Made by a program: the position numbers and the translations under genes
NCBI RefSeq assembly: GCF_018883605.1
Contig: NZ_JAHLEM010000235.1
Coordinates: forward strand, 1 to 33,429
Origin: Streptomyces niphimycinicus
Lineage (GTDB): Bacteria > Actinomycetota > Actinomycetes > Streptomycetales > Streptomycetaceae
Direction of reading: 5' to 3'
Length of the DNA: 33,429 nt
The notes under the pieces: model-generated
Database searches by the model: none
Told to the model about the DNA's origin: nothing
Seen by the model: only the letters and a program-made list of their open reading frames with translations
Shown: positions 8,647 through 16,695 of the stretch, one piece after another
Layout: each line of letters starts with the position of its first letter
How positions within the stretch are numbered: the stretch's first letter is position 1

Positions 8647-9453
8647 CTACGCGGCACGCACGCCGACCTCCTCGCCCAGGCGGGCGCAGGTGCGGTTGAT
8701 GAGCCGGGAGACATGCATCTGGGAGATGCCGAGCCGGCCGGCGATCCGGCTCTGGGTCTCGTCGCAGAAGAACCGCAGGTAGAGGATCTCCCGCTCGCGC
8801 TCGGAGAGCCTGCGCAGACAGGGCTTGAGGGATTCGCGCTGGACGACCCGCTCGTAGGAGGACTCGGTGGAGCCGAGGGTGTCCACCAGCGCGTAGCCGT
8901 CGTCCGCGCCGCGCAGCGCGGCGTCCAGCGACAGCGTGCGGAAGCTTTCGAGTGCCTCCATGCCGACGAGGACGTCCTCCTCGGCCATGCCGGTGTGCCG
9001 TGCGATGTCCTTGACGCTGGGGGAACGGTCGTCGGGTGAGCGGATCAGCTCCTGGACGGCGGCGCGGACCCGGTTGCGCAGTTCCTGGACCCGGCGCGGC
9101 ACATGCAGGCCCCACAGATGGTCGCGGAAGTGCCGCTTGACCTCCCCGACGACGGTCGGGACGGCGTAGCTCTCGAAGGCCGAACCCCGGTCCGGCTCAT
9201 AGCGCTTGACCGCCTTGACCAGACCGACCATGGCCACCTGCCGCAGATCCTCGGGCGTTTCACCCCGGTTGCGGTACTGCGAGGCGATGCGCTCGGCCAT
9301 CGGCATCCAGGCCCGGACGACTTCCTCTCGCAGGGCCTCCTTCTCCGAGCCGTCCGGCAGTTCGGCGATCCGGCGGAAGGCGCCGGAGGTGTCGGGGGCG
9401 TCGTGGTGCGCGTGTTTGGGGTGGGCTCGGGGGTGTGCTTGAGCGGACGTCAT
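8647..9453 (-). CDS. SigB/SigF-family RNA polymerase sigma factor
   Basis: A 268-residue group 3 sigma-70 factor of the general stress/sporulation type (SigB, SigF, SigG, SigH in Streptomyces). Region 2 holds EDLRQVAMVGLVKAVKRYEP and GSAFESYAVPTVVGEVKRHF. Region 3 is near ARHTGMAEEDVLVGMEAL. Region 4 ends with LSEREREILYLRFF and the helix-turn-helix QSRIAGRLGISQMHVSRLI. The start is the ATG at 9453, preceded by GGGAGG about 9 nt upstream; the frame stays open further upstream but without family similarity. The N-terminal 20 residues are His-rich. Family members are normally held by an RsbW-type anti-sigma factor, but none is encoded next to it here. Which paralogue it is cannot be told from the window. 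Confidence 0.92.
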   Translation of the reverse strand: MTSAQAHPRAHPKHAHHDAPDTSGAFRRIAELPDGSEKEALREEVVRAWMPMAERIASQYRNRGETPEDLRQVAMVGLVKAVKRYEPDRGSAFESYAVPTVVGEVKRHFRDHLWGLHVPRRVQELRNRVRAAVQELIRSPDDRSPSVKDIARHTGMAEEDVLVGMEALESFRTLSLDAALRGADDGYALVDTLGSTESSYERVVQRESLKPCLRRLSEREREILYLRFFCDETQSRIAGRLGISQMHVSRLINRTCARLGEEVGVRAA

Positions 9454-9854
9454 GAGCCGATGCCTCCCTTGGCTGTTGTCGGTGTCACCACAGAAGTACA
9501 TTCCAGACAACTCGGGCGACCGTGAACACGCCTCGCACAGCCGGGACGCTCCCGTGGCGTGCCTCCGGTCCGAAGCACACTGCTCGCGTGCCCGTCCTCG
9601 GCTCCGCGAAACGGAGTTCGCCCCGGCGGATACCGGCCCATCCGCTGCGGCATGCGCCACAACGGCCCGGGAGGCGCTGGTAGAGGCCGACGGAAGCATG
9701 CGCGGCAGGCGCGGCAAGGTTTCGGCCCGCGATCAAGATTTACGGAGGCTTTCCCGCCGTTTCGCCCATTTGCCGTTGTCCGTACCGTCCCGGGGGAACA
9801 GACTGCACCGATTCCGCTGCTTCCCCTCCCAACGCCATAGAAATCCGGAGTGCC
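9454..9854. other. Divergent intergenic region between sigma factor and phospholipase C
   Basis: This 401-bp stretch holds no credible gene. It must carry promoters for both the sigma factor (leftward) and the phospholipase (rightward). I looked for phosphate-control direct repeats of the GTTCACC type and found only one isolated partial unit (complement of 9524-9534). A TACCGT at 9783-9788 could be a -10 for the phospholipase gene, but it has no good -35 partner. Confidence 0.5.
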
Positions 9855-11915
9855 ATGACCTCCTTCGATCGTCGACGATTCATGCAACTGGCCGGGGCCG
9901 GTGCGGCCACCTCCCTGCTCTCCGCCAGCATCGCGCGCGCCGCGGAGATACCCGCCAACCGCCGGACCGGCAGTCTGCGGGACATCGAGCACATCGTGGT
10001 GCTGATGCAGGAAAACCGTTCCTTCGACCACTACTTCGGCACCCTGCGCGGGGTGCGGGGATTCGGCGATCCGCGGCCGGTGCGGCTGCCCAACGGCAAG
10101 CCGGTGTGGCATCAGTCGGACGGCTCCAAGGAGGTGCTGCCGTTCCGGCCCGAGGTGAACGACCTCGGATTGCAGTTCCTCCAGGACCTGCCGCATGGCT
10201 GGGGCGATGGCCATGTCGCGTTCAACGACGGCGCCTACGACAAGTGGATCCCCTCGAAGTCGGCCACCACCATGGCGTATCTGACGCGTGCGGACATCCC
10301 CTTCCACTACGCGCTGGCCGACGCCTTCACCATCTGCGACGCCTACCACTGCTCGTTCATCGGCTCCACGGACCCCAACCGCTACTACCTGTGGTCCGGT
10401 TACACGGGCAACGACGGCAAGGGCGGCGGCCCGGTGCTGGACAACGCCGAGGCCGGCTACGGCTGGACCACCTACCCCGAGCGTCTGGAGAAGGCCGGGA
10501 TCTCCTGGAAGATCTACCAGGACATCGGCGACGGGCTGGACGCGGACGGCGGCTGGGGCTGGATCGACGACGCCTACCGCGGCAACTACGGCGACAACTC
10601 CCTGCTCTACTTCAACCAGTACCGCAACGCCAAGCCCGGCGACCCGCTGTACGACAAGGCCCGCACCGGCACCAACGCCAAGAACGGCGACGGTTTCTTC
10701 GATATCCTGCGGGCCGATGTGAAGGCCGGAAAGCTGCCCCAGATCTCCTGGATCGCGGCACCCGAAGCCTTCACCGAGCACCCCAACTGGCCCGCCAACT
10801 ACGGCGCCTGGTACATCGCCCAGGTGCTGGACGCGCTCACCTCCAACCCCGAGGTGTGGAGCAAGACCGCGCTGCTCATCACCTACGACGAGAACGACGG
10901 CTTCTTCGACCACGTGATGCCGCCGTACGCGCCCGGCGACAAGCGGGGCGGCTCGACCGTGGACACCACCGGAGAGCTGTTCCCCGGCTCCTCCGCGCAG
11001 CCCGCGGGCCCGTACGGGCTGGGGCAGCGGGTGCCGATGCTCGTGGTGTCGCCGTGGAGCAAGGGCGGCTGGGTGTGCTCGCAGACGCTGGACCACACCT
11101 CGGTCATCCGGCTGATGGAGCGGCGCTTCGGCGTCGAGGAGCCGAACATCTCGCCGTGGCGGCGGGCGGTGTCCGGCGACCTGACCGCGGCCTTCGACTT
11201 CTCGCGGACCGATGTGAAGGTCCCGGCCATGCCGGACACCAGCGGCTACCGGCCCAAGGACAACGAGCGGCACCCCGACTACGTGCCGACGCCCCCGGAG
11301 CACCCCTCGCTGCCCCGGCAGGAGCCCGGGCTGCGCCGCGCCCGGCCGCTGCCGTACGAGCTGTCGGCCGACGCCACGACCGCCGCCGACGGCGGCCTGC
11401 GCGTCGACTTCGTCAACCACGGCCGGGGCGCCGGGGCGCACTTCCATATCACCTCCGCGAGCCATGCGGGCGGGCCGTGGGGCTACACCGTCGAGGCGGG
11501 CAAGCGGCTGTCGGGCAACTGGCAGCGCTCCTCGGCGGACCAGGGCGCCTATGACTTCCAGGTGCACGGTCCGGCCGGTTTCCTGCGCCACTTCACCGGC
11601 CATGCCACCGGCACGGGGCCCGAGGTGAGCGCCCGTCACGACCGGTCGACCGGCGAGGTCAGGCTGACCCTGGTCAACCAGGGCGACGCGACGGTGCGGC
11701 TCACCGTCACGGACGGCTACGGCGAGGAGAAGCCCGTGCACTACCGGCTCCGACCGGGGGCGCGGGTGGTACACACCGTGCGCACCGGGCGCAGCCACCA
11801 GTGGTACGACCTGTCGGTGGTCTCCGACCACGACAGCGGCTATCTGCGCCGGCTGGCCGGGCATGTGGAGACCGGCCGTGCGGGGATGAGCGACCCCGCG
11901 CTCTCGGCGGACTGA
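9855..11915 (+). CDS. Secreted phosphocholine-preferring phospholipase C (Tat substrate)
   Basis: A 686-residue enzyme, the full length of the non-haemolytic bacterial phospholipase C family, which cleaves phosphatidylcholine to diacylglycerol and phosphocholine. The N-terminus is a twin-arginine signal: DRRRFMQLAGAGAA at residues 5-18, then a short hydrophobic stretch ending in ARA. The phosphoesterase domain (PF04185) covers about residues 43-400, with HIVVLMQENRSFDHYFGTL (E53, N54 as metal/catalytic region), TDPNRYYLWSGY, and LITYDENDGFFDHVMPP. Two C-terminal beta-rich DUF756 repeats follow (about 490-680). The ATG at 9855 has GGAG 4 nt upstream. It is a single gene ended by a strong hairpin. 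Its likely role is scavenging phosphate from phospholipid, but no clear PHO box is visible. Confidence 0.93.
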   Translation: MTSFDRRRFMQLAGAGAATSLLSASIARAAEIPANRRTGSLRDIEHIVVLMQENRSFDHYFGTLRGVRGFGDPRPVRLPNGKPVWHQSDGSKEVLPFRPEVNDLGLQFLQDLPHGWGDGHVAFNDGAYDKWIPSKSATTMAYLTRADIPFHYALADAFTICDAYHCSFIGSTDPNRYYLWSGYTGNDGKGGGPVLDNAEAGYGWTTYPERLEKAGISWKIYQDIGDGLDADGGWGWIDDAYRGNYGDNSLLYFNQYRNAKPGDPLYDKARTGTNAKNGDGFFDILRADVKAGKLPQISWIAAPEAFTEHPNWPANYGAWYIAQVLDALTSNPEVWSKTALLITYDENDGFFDHVMPPYAPGDKRGGSTVDTTGELFPGSSAQPAGPYGLGQRVPMLVVSPWSKGGWVCSQTLDHTSVIRLMERRFGVEEPNISPWRRAVSGDLTAAFDFSRTDVKVPAMPDTSGYRPKDNERHPDYVPTPPEHPSLPRQEPGLRRARPLPYELSADATTAADGGLRVDFVNHGRGAGAHFHITSASHAGGPWGYTVEAGKRLSGNWQRSSADQGAYDFQVHGPAGFLRHFTGHATGTGPEVSARHDRSTGEVRLTLVNQGDATVRLTVTDGYGEEKPVHYRLRPGARVVHTVRTGRSHQWYDLSVVSDHDSGYLRRLAGHVETGRAGMSDPALSAD

Positions 11916-11937
11916 ACCACCGCCGACGGCTCCTCGC

Positions 11938-11977
11938 CGCGCGCCCGTCCGGCGGCTCCCCGCCGGGCGGGCGCGCG
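11938..11977. terminator. Strong intrinsic terminator hairpin after phospholipase C
   Basis: Arms 11938-11955 and 11960-11977 pair as 10 bp (CGCGCGCCCG/CGGGCGCGCG), one T-G wobble and 7 bp (CCGGCGG/CCGCCGG), around a CTCC loop. It starts 22 nt after the phospholipase stop and no T-run follows. It lies between the ends of convergent genes and may serve both strands. Confidence 0.75.
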
Positions 11978-12079
11978 TGCGTCTGCGCGCCGCGTACGGC
12001 CCTCGTAGCCCCCGTACGCCGCCAACGGCGCTCATGTACCTCTTACGGCCCTCGTACGCGCCCGTGCGGGCCCCGTGCG

Positions 12080-12970
12080 TCAGTGCCGGGTGCCCGAGGC
12101 GCGGGTACGAAAGCCCGCCGGGGTCTCGCCCGCCCGGCGGCGGAAGAACTTGGTGAAGACGGTGGCGTCCGGGAAGCCGAGCCGCTCGCCGATGGCCGTG
12201 GCGGACAGATCGGTGTGCACCAGCAGCCGCTTGGCCTCGAGCAGCACCCGGTCGTCGATGAACCGCTTGGCGCCACATCCGGCCGTGGCGCGGGTGGCGC
12301 GGGTCAGGGTGCGCACGCTGTAGCCCAGCCGGGCCGCGTAGTCCTCGACCCGATGGGTGCGGGTGTAGTCGCGCTCCACGGCCTGCTGGAAGCGGCGGAA
12401 CGCCTCACTGGCCGCCGTGTCCCCGCTCCGGGCGCCGGGCAGATGGGCCAGCCGGAGCACCAGGACCGCGACGAGATGACGCACCACCTCGACATGCGCC
12501 TCCAGCGGCCCGGACACCGCCCGGTACTCGCCCTCCAGGAGGTCCAGGACGCCGCGGACGGCCTCGGCGTCGGCGCCTTCGGGAACCACCAGCGGGGACC
12601 GCGAGGCGGGCCGGTCCAGCCGGGCGACCGCGGCGGTGGCGGTGCCGAGATAGCCGGGCGGGAAGAGCACGGCCGCGCCCTCCGCGGCGCCGAGCGGGGA
12701 ACGGAACTGGTGGATCTGCCCGGGGCGCGCCCACATCCAGCCGCCCTCGGTCAGCTCGTGCTCGGTGAAGTCCACCGAGCAGCGCAGCCTCCCCGAGCGC
12801 ACGGCGATCACCTGGTGGAAGGCGAGCCGCATCGGGGCGTGCACATCGAGGCCATGGCTGCGGGCGCGGGCGGCCAGCCCGGGGAAATCCAGGACGGCCG
12901 CTCCCGGCGGGGCTCCCACGGAGGGCCGGAACGGAACCTCGGTGACATCACGGTGTCCGTTTCTGTCCAT
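12080..12970 (-). CDS. AraC-family transcriptional regulator (likely regulator of vdcBCD)
   Basis: A 296-residue AraC/XylS-type regulator. The N-terminal half is a cupin-like sensing domain with LAFHQVIAVRSGRLRCSVDF and GGWMWARPGQIHQF. The C-terminal 100 residues carry two helix-turn-helix motifs: VEDYAARLGYSVRTLTRATR and TAIGERLGFPDATVFTKFFR, followed by the usual AraC ending GETPAGFR. The ATG at 12970 has GGAG 7 nt upstream. It is transcribed away from vdcBCD with 137 bp between the starts. This is the classical layout of a regulator controlling a divergent catabolic operon, so an aromatic acid effector such as vanillate or a hydroxybenzoate is a reasonable guess. That link is inference from position. 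Confidence 0.9.
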   Translation of the reverse strand: MDRNGHRDVTEVPFRPSVGAPPGAAVLDFPGLAARARSHGLDVHAPMRLAFHQVIAVRSGRLRCSVDFTEHELTEGGWMWARPGQIHQFRSPLGAAEGAAVLFPPGYLGTATAAVARLDRPASRSPLVVPEGADAEAVRGVLDLLEGEYRAVSGPLEAHVEVVRHLVAVLVLRLAHLPGARSGDTAASEAFRRFQQAVERDYTRTHRVEDYAARLGYSVRTLTRATRATAGCGAKRFIDDRVLLEAKRLLVHTDLSATAIGERLGFPDATVFTKFFRRRAGETPAGFRTRASGTRH

Positions 12971-13012
12971 AGCGCGTCTCCAGTGTACGGCTGGTGTCCC
13001 GTGGTCCGCATC

Positions 13013-13018
13013 TAGCGT
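13013..13018 (+). promoter_or_regulatory. Candidate -10 element for vdcBCD
   Basis: TAGCGT fits the TANNNT -10 pattern and lies about 90 nt upstream of the vdcB start in the divergent 12971-13107 region. No good -35 is found 16-18 bp upstream, which would fit an activator-dependent promoter driven by the divergent AraC protein. This is weak evidence on its own. Confidence 0.25.
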
Positions 13019-13107
13019 GGAGTGCGTTGCGATGAACGGGTGACCGAAAGAGTCCCCGAATCACCGCTTCCCCCTTCCACCGACCGCAGCCGAGGGAGCA
13101 CGCCACC

Positions 13108-13701
13108 ATGCGATTGATCGTGGGCATGACAGGAGCAACGGGTGCCGTGTTCGGTGTCCGCCTGCTGGAGCTCCTCTCCGAGCTGCCCGAGGTGGAGACC
13201 CATCTGGTGCTCAGCCGCTGGGCGCGCACCACGATCGAGCTGGAGACCGGCCGGTCCGCCCGCGAGGTGGCCGAGCTCGCCGAGGTGACGCACTCCCCCG
13301 AGGACCAGGGCGCCACCATCTCCTCCGGCTCCTTCCGCACCGACGGCATGATCATCGCGCCGTGCTCGATGAAGACCCTCGCCGGGATCCGCGCCGGATA
13401 CGCCGACGGTCTGGTGGGCCGCGCCGCGGACGTGGTCCTCAAGGAGCGGCGCCGGCTCGTCCTCGTACCGAGGGAGACCCCGCTCAGCGAGATCCACCTC
13501 GAGAACATGCTGGCGCTCTCCCGGATGGGCGTGCGGATGGTCCCGCCCATGCCCGCCTTCTACAACCACCCGCGGTCGGTGGACGACATCGTCGACCACC
13601 TCACCGCCCGCCTCCTCGACCAGTTCGACCTGCCCGCACCCGCCGCCAAGCGGTGGGAGGGCATGCGCGCCGCCCGCGGCCCGAAGCACACCGCCGCCTG
13701 A
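13108..13701 (+). CDS. vdcB: UbiX-like flavin prenyltransferase, decarboxylase subunit B
   Basis: A 197-residue UbiX/Pad1-type flavin prenyltransferase. It joins a dimethylallyl group to FMN to make the prenylated flavin needed by the UbiD-type decarboxylase encoded next. Family marks are the N-terminal FMN loop GMTGATGAVFGVRLLELL (residues 6-23), the segment SGSFRTDGMIIAPCSMKTLAGI near residues 74-95, and RRLVLVPRETPLSEIHLENML. ATG 13108 is preceded by GAGGGAG. It is the first gene of a B-C-D operon whose lengths (197, 474 and 87 residues) match VdcB, VdcC and VdcD of Streptomyces sp. D7 (also called Shd/Bsd subunits). Assignment is firm. Vanillate rather than 4-hydroxybenzoate as substrate is not decided by sequence. 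Confidence 0.93.
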   Translation: MRLIVGMTGATGAVFGVRLLELLSELPEVETHLVLSRWARTTIELETGRSAREVAELAEVTHSPEDQGATISSGSFRTDGMIIAPCSMKTLAGIRAGYADGLVGRAADVVLKERRRLVLVPRETPLSEIHLENMLALSRMGVRMVPPMPAFYNHPRSVDDIVDHLTARLLDQFDLPAPAAKRWEGMRAARGPKHTAA

Positions 13702-13738
13702 TCCCCTCCCCCAGCCTCTGCCCCCACTTGGAGTTTCC

Positions 13739-15163
13739 ATGGCCTACGACGACTTCCGCGGCTTTCTCGACACCCTCCGGAAGGAGGGCCAACTGCTGCA
13801 CATCGCCGACGAGGTGATGCCGGAGCCGGACATCGCCGCCGCCGCGAACGCCGCCCCGCGCCTGGGCGGCCACGCTCCCGCCCTGTACTTCGACAACGTC
13901 AAGGGCTTCACCGACGCGCGGATCGCGCTCAATGTGCACGGCTCCTGGGCCAATCACGCGCTCGCGCTCGGCCTGCCCAAGGAGACCGGCACCAAGGAGC
14001 AGGTCGAGGAGTTCATCCGCCGCTGGGACACCTTCCCGGTCGCTCCCGAGTGGCGCGAGAATCCGCTGTGGGCCGAGAACACCCTGGAGGGCGAGGACGC
14101 CGACATCTTCCGGGTGCTGCCGCTGATCCGGCTCAACGACGGCGACGGCGGCTTCTACATCGACAAGGCCGCCGTGGTCTCCAAGGACCCCGCCGACCCC
14201 GAGCACAGCGGCAAGCAGAACGTCGGCATCTACCGCATCGAGGTCAAGGGCAGGCGGGCGCTCGCCATCCAGCCGGTGCCGATGCATGACATCGCCCAGC
14301 ATCTGCACACCGCCGAGGAGCGGGGCGAGGACCTGCCCGTGGCCATCACGCTCGGCAACGAACCGGTGATCTCCATCGTGGCGTCCACCCCGATGGAGTA
14401 CGAACAGAACGAGTACGAGCTGGCCGGCGCCCTGCGCGGCGCTCCCGCCCCGCTCTCCCGGGCCCCGCTCACCGGGCTGCCCGTGCCATGGGGCAGCGAG
14501 GTGGTCATCGAGGGCGTCATCGAGGGCCGCAAGCGCGAGATCGAGGGGCCGTTCGGCGAGTTCACCGGCCACTACTCCGGCGGCCGGAACATGCCCGTCA
14601 TCCGCATCGACCGGATCTCGTACCGCACCGGCCCGATCTTCGAACACCTCTACCTCGGCATGCCGTGGACCGAGGTGGACTATCTGATCGCCGCCAACAC
14701 CTGTGTGCCGCTGTACCAGCAACTGCGCCACGACTTCCCGGAGGTCCAGGCGGTCAACGCGATGTACACCCATGGGCTGGTCGTCATCGTGTCCACCAAG
14801 AAGCGCTACGGCGGTTTCGCCAAGGCCGTCGGCATGCGGGTGCTGACCACTCCGCACGGACTCGGCTACGCGGCCACCGTGATCGTGGTGGACGAGGACG
14901 TCGACCCGTTCGACCTCCCCCAGGTGATGTGGGCGCTGTCCACGAAGATGAATCCGGCCGGCGATCTGGTCCAGATCCCCAATCTGTCGGTGCTGGAGCT
15001 GGCCCCGCAGGCCGTCACGCCCGGTATCACCGACAAGCTCATCATCGACGCCACCACCCCCGTCGCCCCCGACCGCCGCGGCACCTACGGCACCCAGGTG
15101 CGCGATCTGCCCGAGACGGCCGAGTGGCTGGCCCGGCTGCGGAAGCTCACCGCCGCCCGCTGA
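13739..15163 (+). CDS. vdcC: UbiD-family non-oxidative hydroxyarylic acid decarboxylase, subunit C
   Basis: A 474-residue UbiD-type decarboxylase that uses prenylated FMN to remove CO2 from a para-hydroxylated aromatic acid: vanillate to guaiacol, or 4-hydroxybenzoate to phenol. The catalytic triad of the family is intact: Arg166 in VGIYRIE, and Glu269 and Glu274 in EGPFGEFTGHYSG. The usual flanks are visible, including LNDGDGGFYIDKAAVVSKDP and the C-terminal NPAGDLVQIPNLSVLELAP. ATG 13739 has TTGGAG 5 nt upstream, and 37 nt separate it from vdcB. It depends on VdcB for cofactor and probably on VdcD for assembly. The product guaiacol would need an oxygenase for further use; a P450 gene lies just beyond, but a link is not shown. 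Confidence 0.93.
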   Translation: MAYDDFRGFLDTLRKEGQLLHIADEVMPEPDIAAAANAAPRLGGHAPALYFDNVKGFTDARIALNVHGSWANHALALGLPKETGTKEQVEEFIRRWDTFPVAPEWRENPLWAENTLEGEDADIFRVLPLIRLNDGDGGFYIDKAAVVSKDPADPEHSGKQNVGIYRIEVKGRRALAIQPVPMHDIAQHLHTAEERGEDLPVAITLGNEPVISIVASTPMEYEQNEYELAGALRGAPAPLSRAPLTGLPVPWGSEVVIEGVIEGRKREIEGPFGEFTGHYSGGRNMPVIRIDRISYRTGPIFEHLYLGMPWTEVDYLIAANTCVPLYQQLRHDFPEVQAVNAMYTHGLVVIVSTKKRYGGFAKAVGMRVLTTPHGLGYAATVIVVDEDVDPFDLPQVMWALSTKMNPAGDLVQIPNLSVLELAPQAVTPGITDKLIIDATTPVAPDRRGTYGTQVRDLPETAEWLARLRKLTAAR

Positions 15164-15206
15164 CCACGCCACCCCCGCGCCACCTCACACCACGGAAGGA
15201 CTTCGG

Positions 15207-15470
15207 ATGTCCGACACCACTCCCCTGTGCCCGCGCTGCGCCCACGAGGCGATCGAGCACATCACCGGCTCCCCCGTCCCCGGCGTCTGGGAGGTGCTCC
15301 AGTGCGGGCGGTGCCTGTACATGTGGCGCACCAGCGAGCCCGCCCGGCGCATCCGGCGCGACGCCTACCCCGAGGAGTTCATGCTGACGCCCGAGGACAT
15401 CGGCACCGCGCCGGAGGTCCCGGCCGTTCCGCCGCTGCGTAGGCCCGGCGCCGGGGCGGCTACCAGGTGA
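15207..15470 (+). CDS. vdcD: Decarboxylase small subunit D (VdcD-like)
   Basis: An 87-residue protein of the VdcD/ShdD/BsdD type, a small partner of the UbiD-like subunit whose exact role is unclear. It has two CxxC pairs that could bind a metal, CPRC at residues 8-11 and CGRC at 33-36, separated by the typical GVWEVLQ and followed by LYMWRTSEP. The tail, EEFMLTPEDI plus a Pro/Ala-rich end, is a little longer than in the Streptomyces D7 protein. Start ATG 15207 has GGAAGGA 6 nt upstream. Its last 11 nt overlap the end of the convergent P450 gene, so there is no room for a terminator between the two operons. Confidence 0.9.
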   Translation: MSDTTPLCPRCAHEAIEHITGSPVPGVWEVLQCGRCLYMWRTSEPARRIRRDAYPEEFMLTPEDIGTAPEVPAVPPLRRPGAGAATR

Positions 15471-16695
15471 CGGGGAGTTCGTAGACTCCGTAGATCACCG
15501 CGTCGTACTTGAAGGGGATGTCCGCCAGGTCCGTGGCCATCCGCAGGGTGGGGACGCGGCGCAGGAGGGTGGGGTAGACCACCTGGAGTTCCATCCGGGC
15601 CAGCGGCTGGCCGAGGCAGTGATGGGTGCCCAGGCCGAACGCCTGGTGGTGGCGGGCGTCCCGGCCGATGTCCAGCCGATCCGGTTCGGGGAAGACGGCC
15701 GCGTCCCGGTTGGCCAGTTCGCCCAGGAGGATCACTCCCTCACCGGCCCGGATGGTCCGGTCGGCGATCTCGATGTCCTCCAGCGCCGTCCGGCGGCGTC
15801 CGAGGTGGACGACGCTGAGGTAGCGCAGGAGTTCCTCCACCGCGGAGGCGATCACCTTGGGGTCGTCGGCCTCGCGGACACGGGCGAGCTGTTCGGGGTG
15901 CTGGAGCAGCAGCAGCGTCCCCATGGTGATCATGTTGGCGGTGGTCTCGTGTCCGCCGAGGAGCAGCAGCACGCCCATCGCGGCGGCCTCGCGGCGGGTC
16001 AGCTCGCCCGCCGCGATCTGCCGGCCGAGGCCGGAGAGCAGATCGTCACCCGGTTCGGCGAGCTTCTCCGCCACCAACTGGTCCAGGTACTCATAGAGGT
16101 TGGTGTGCGCGGCGCTCCGCTCCTCGGGCGTGGCCACGGCGGAGACGAGGACCTTACTGTTCGTCTGGAAGAACGCGTGGTCCTCGTACGGGACGCCCAG
16201 CATCTCGGAGATCACCAGCGAGGGAAGCGGCAGTGCGAGCGCCTGGACCAGATCGGCCGGTTTCGGCCCGGCCAGCATGCGGGTGATGAAGTCGTCCACC
16301 ATCTCCTGGACGACGGGGCGCATCGCCTCGACCCGCTTGATGGTGAAGGCGCCGCTGACCATGCGGCGCAGCCGGGCGTGTTCCGGATCGTCCATACCGA
16401 CGAAGCTGAGGTCGGTGGCCTCCCGCTTGCCGCCCGTATGCGGGACGGGGCTCGGAAAGCCGGGGTGGGAGAAGTCGGCGCTGAGCCGGGGGTCGGAGAG
16501 CAGGGTCTTCTGCTCGGCGTGGCCGGTCACCACCCAGGGGGTGCTGTCGTTCCAGGACCGGACCCGGGTCAGCGGGCCCCACTGGGCCAGGCCGCGCAGC
16601 TCCGGGGACGGGTCGAAGGGGCAGGCCGCGGCGCGCGGCTGGGGGAAGGCGGGGATCTCGGCCGGCGCGTCGCCGGTCACGGGCGAGGTGGTCAT
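15460..16695 (-). CDS. Cytochrome P450, CYP105-like
   Basis: A complete 411-residue soluble bacterial P450. The I-helix oxygen-activation motif GGHETT is at residues 247-252, the K-helix ExxR is E288-R291 (EELLR), and the haem loop FGLGTHHCLGQPLAR puts the thiolate ligand at Cys360. The C-terminus ELPVTW and the surrounding residues are typical of CYP105 enzymes, which are broad oxidases of xenobiotics and secondary metabolites. The start ATG overlaps the stop of the TetR gene by 4 nt, so both come from one transcript. No ferredoxin or reductase gene is in this operon; the pair at 2172-3607 could serve it. The substrate is not known. Confidence 0.92.
   Translation of the reverse strand: MTTSPVTGDAPAEIPAFPQPRAAACPFDPSPELRGLAQWGPLTRVRSWNDSTPWVVTGHAEQKTLLSDPRLSADFSHPGFPSPVPHTGGKREATDLSFVGMDDPEHARLRRMVSGAFTIKRVEAMRPVVQEMVDDFITRMLAGPKPADLVQALALPLPSLVISEMLGVPYEDHAFFQTNSKVLVSAVATPEERSAAHTNLYEYLDQLVAEKLAEPGDDLLSGLGRQIAAGELTRREAAAMGVLLLLGGHETTANMITMGTLLLLQHPEQLARVREADDPKVIASAVEELLRYLSVVHLGRRRTALEDIEIADRTIRAGEGVILLGELANRDAAVFPEPDRLDIGRDARHHQAFGLGTHHCLGQPLARMELQVVYPTLLRRVPTLRMATDLADIPFKYDAVIYGVYELPVTW

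Noticed and set aside
9454..9854. PHO boxes upstream of phospholipase C
   Set aside because: Only one isolated partial GTTCAC-type unit was found; PhoP sites need at least two 11-bp direct repeats.
9452..11554. A 700-codon plus-strand frame overlapping phospholipase C
   Set aside because: It is a shifted frame of the same gene rich in Arg and Ala. The other frame carries the Tat signal and phosphoesterase motifs.
11990..12075. Imperfect tandem repeat of TACGGCCCTCGTA-type units
   Set aside because: Two loose copies in a short intergenic stretch. It is low complexity and not distinct enough to call a repeat or site.
9450..12278. A 942-codon open frame on the minus strand opposite the phospholipase C gene
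   Set aside because: It is a shadow of the real gene: high GC removes stop codons in the antisense frame. Its translation is low-complexity Gly/Val/Arg and has no recognisable domain.
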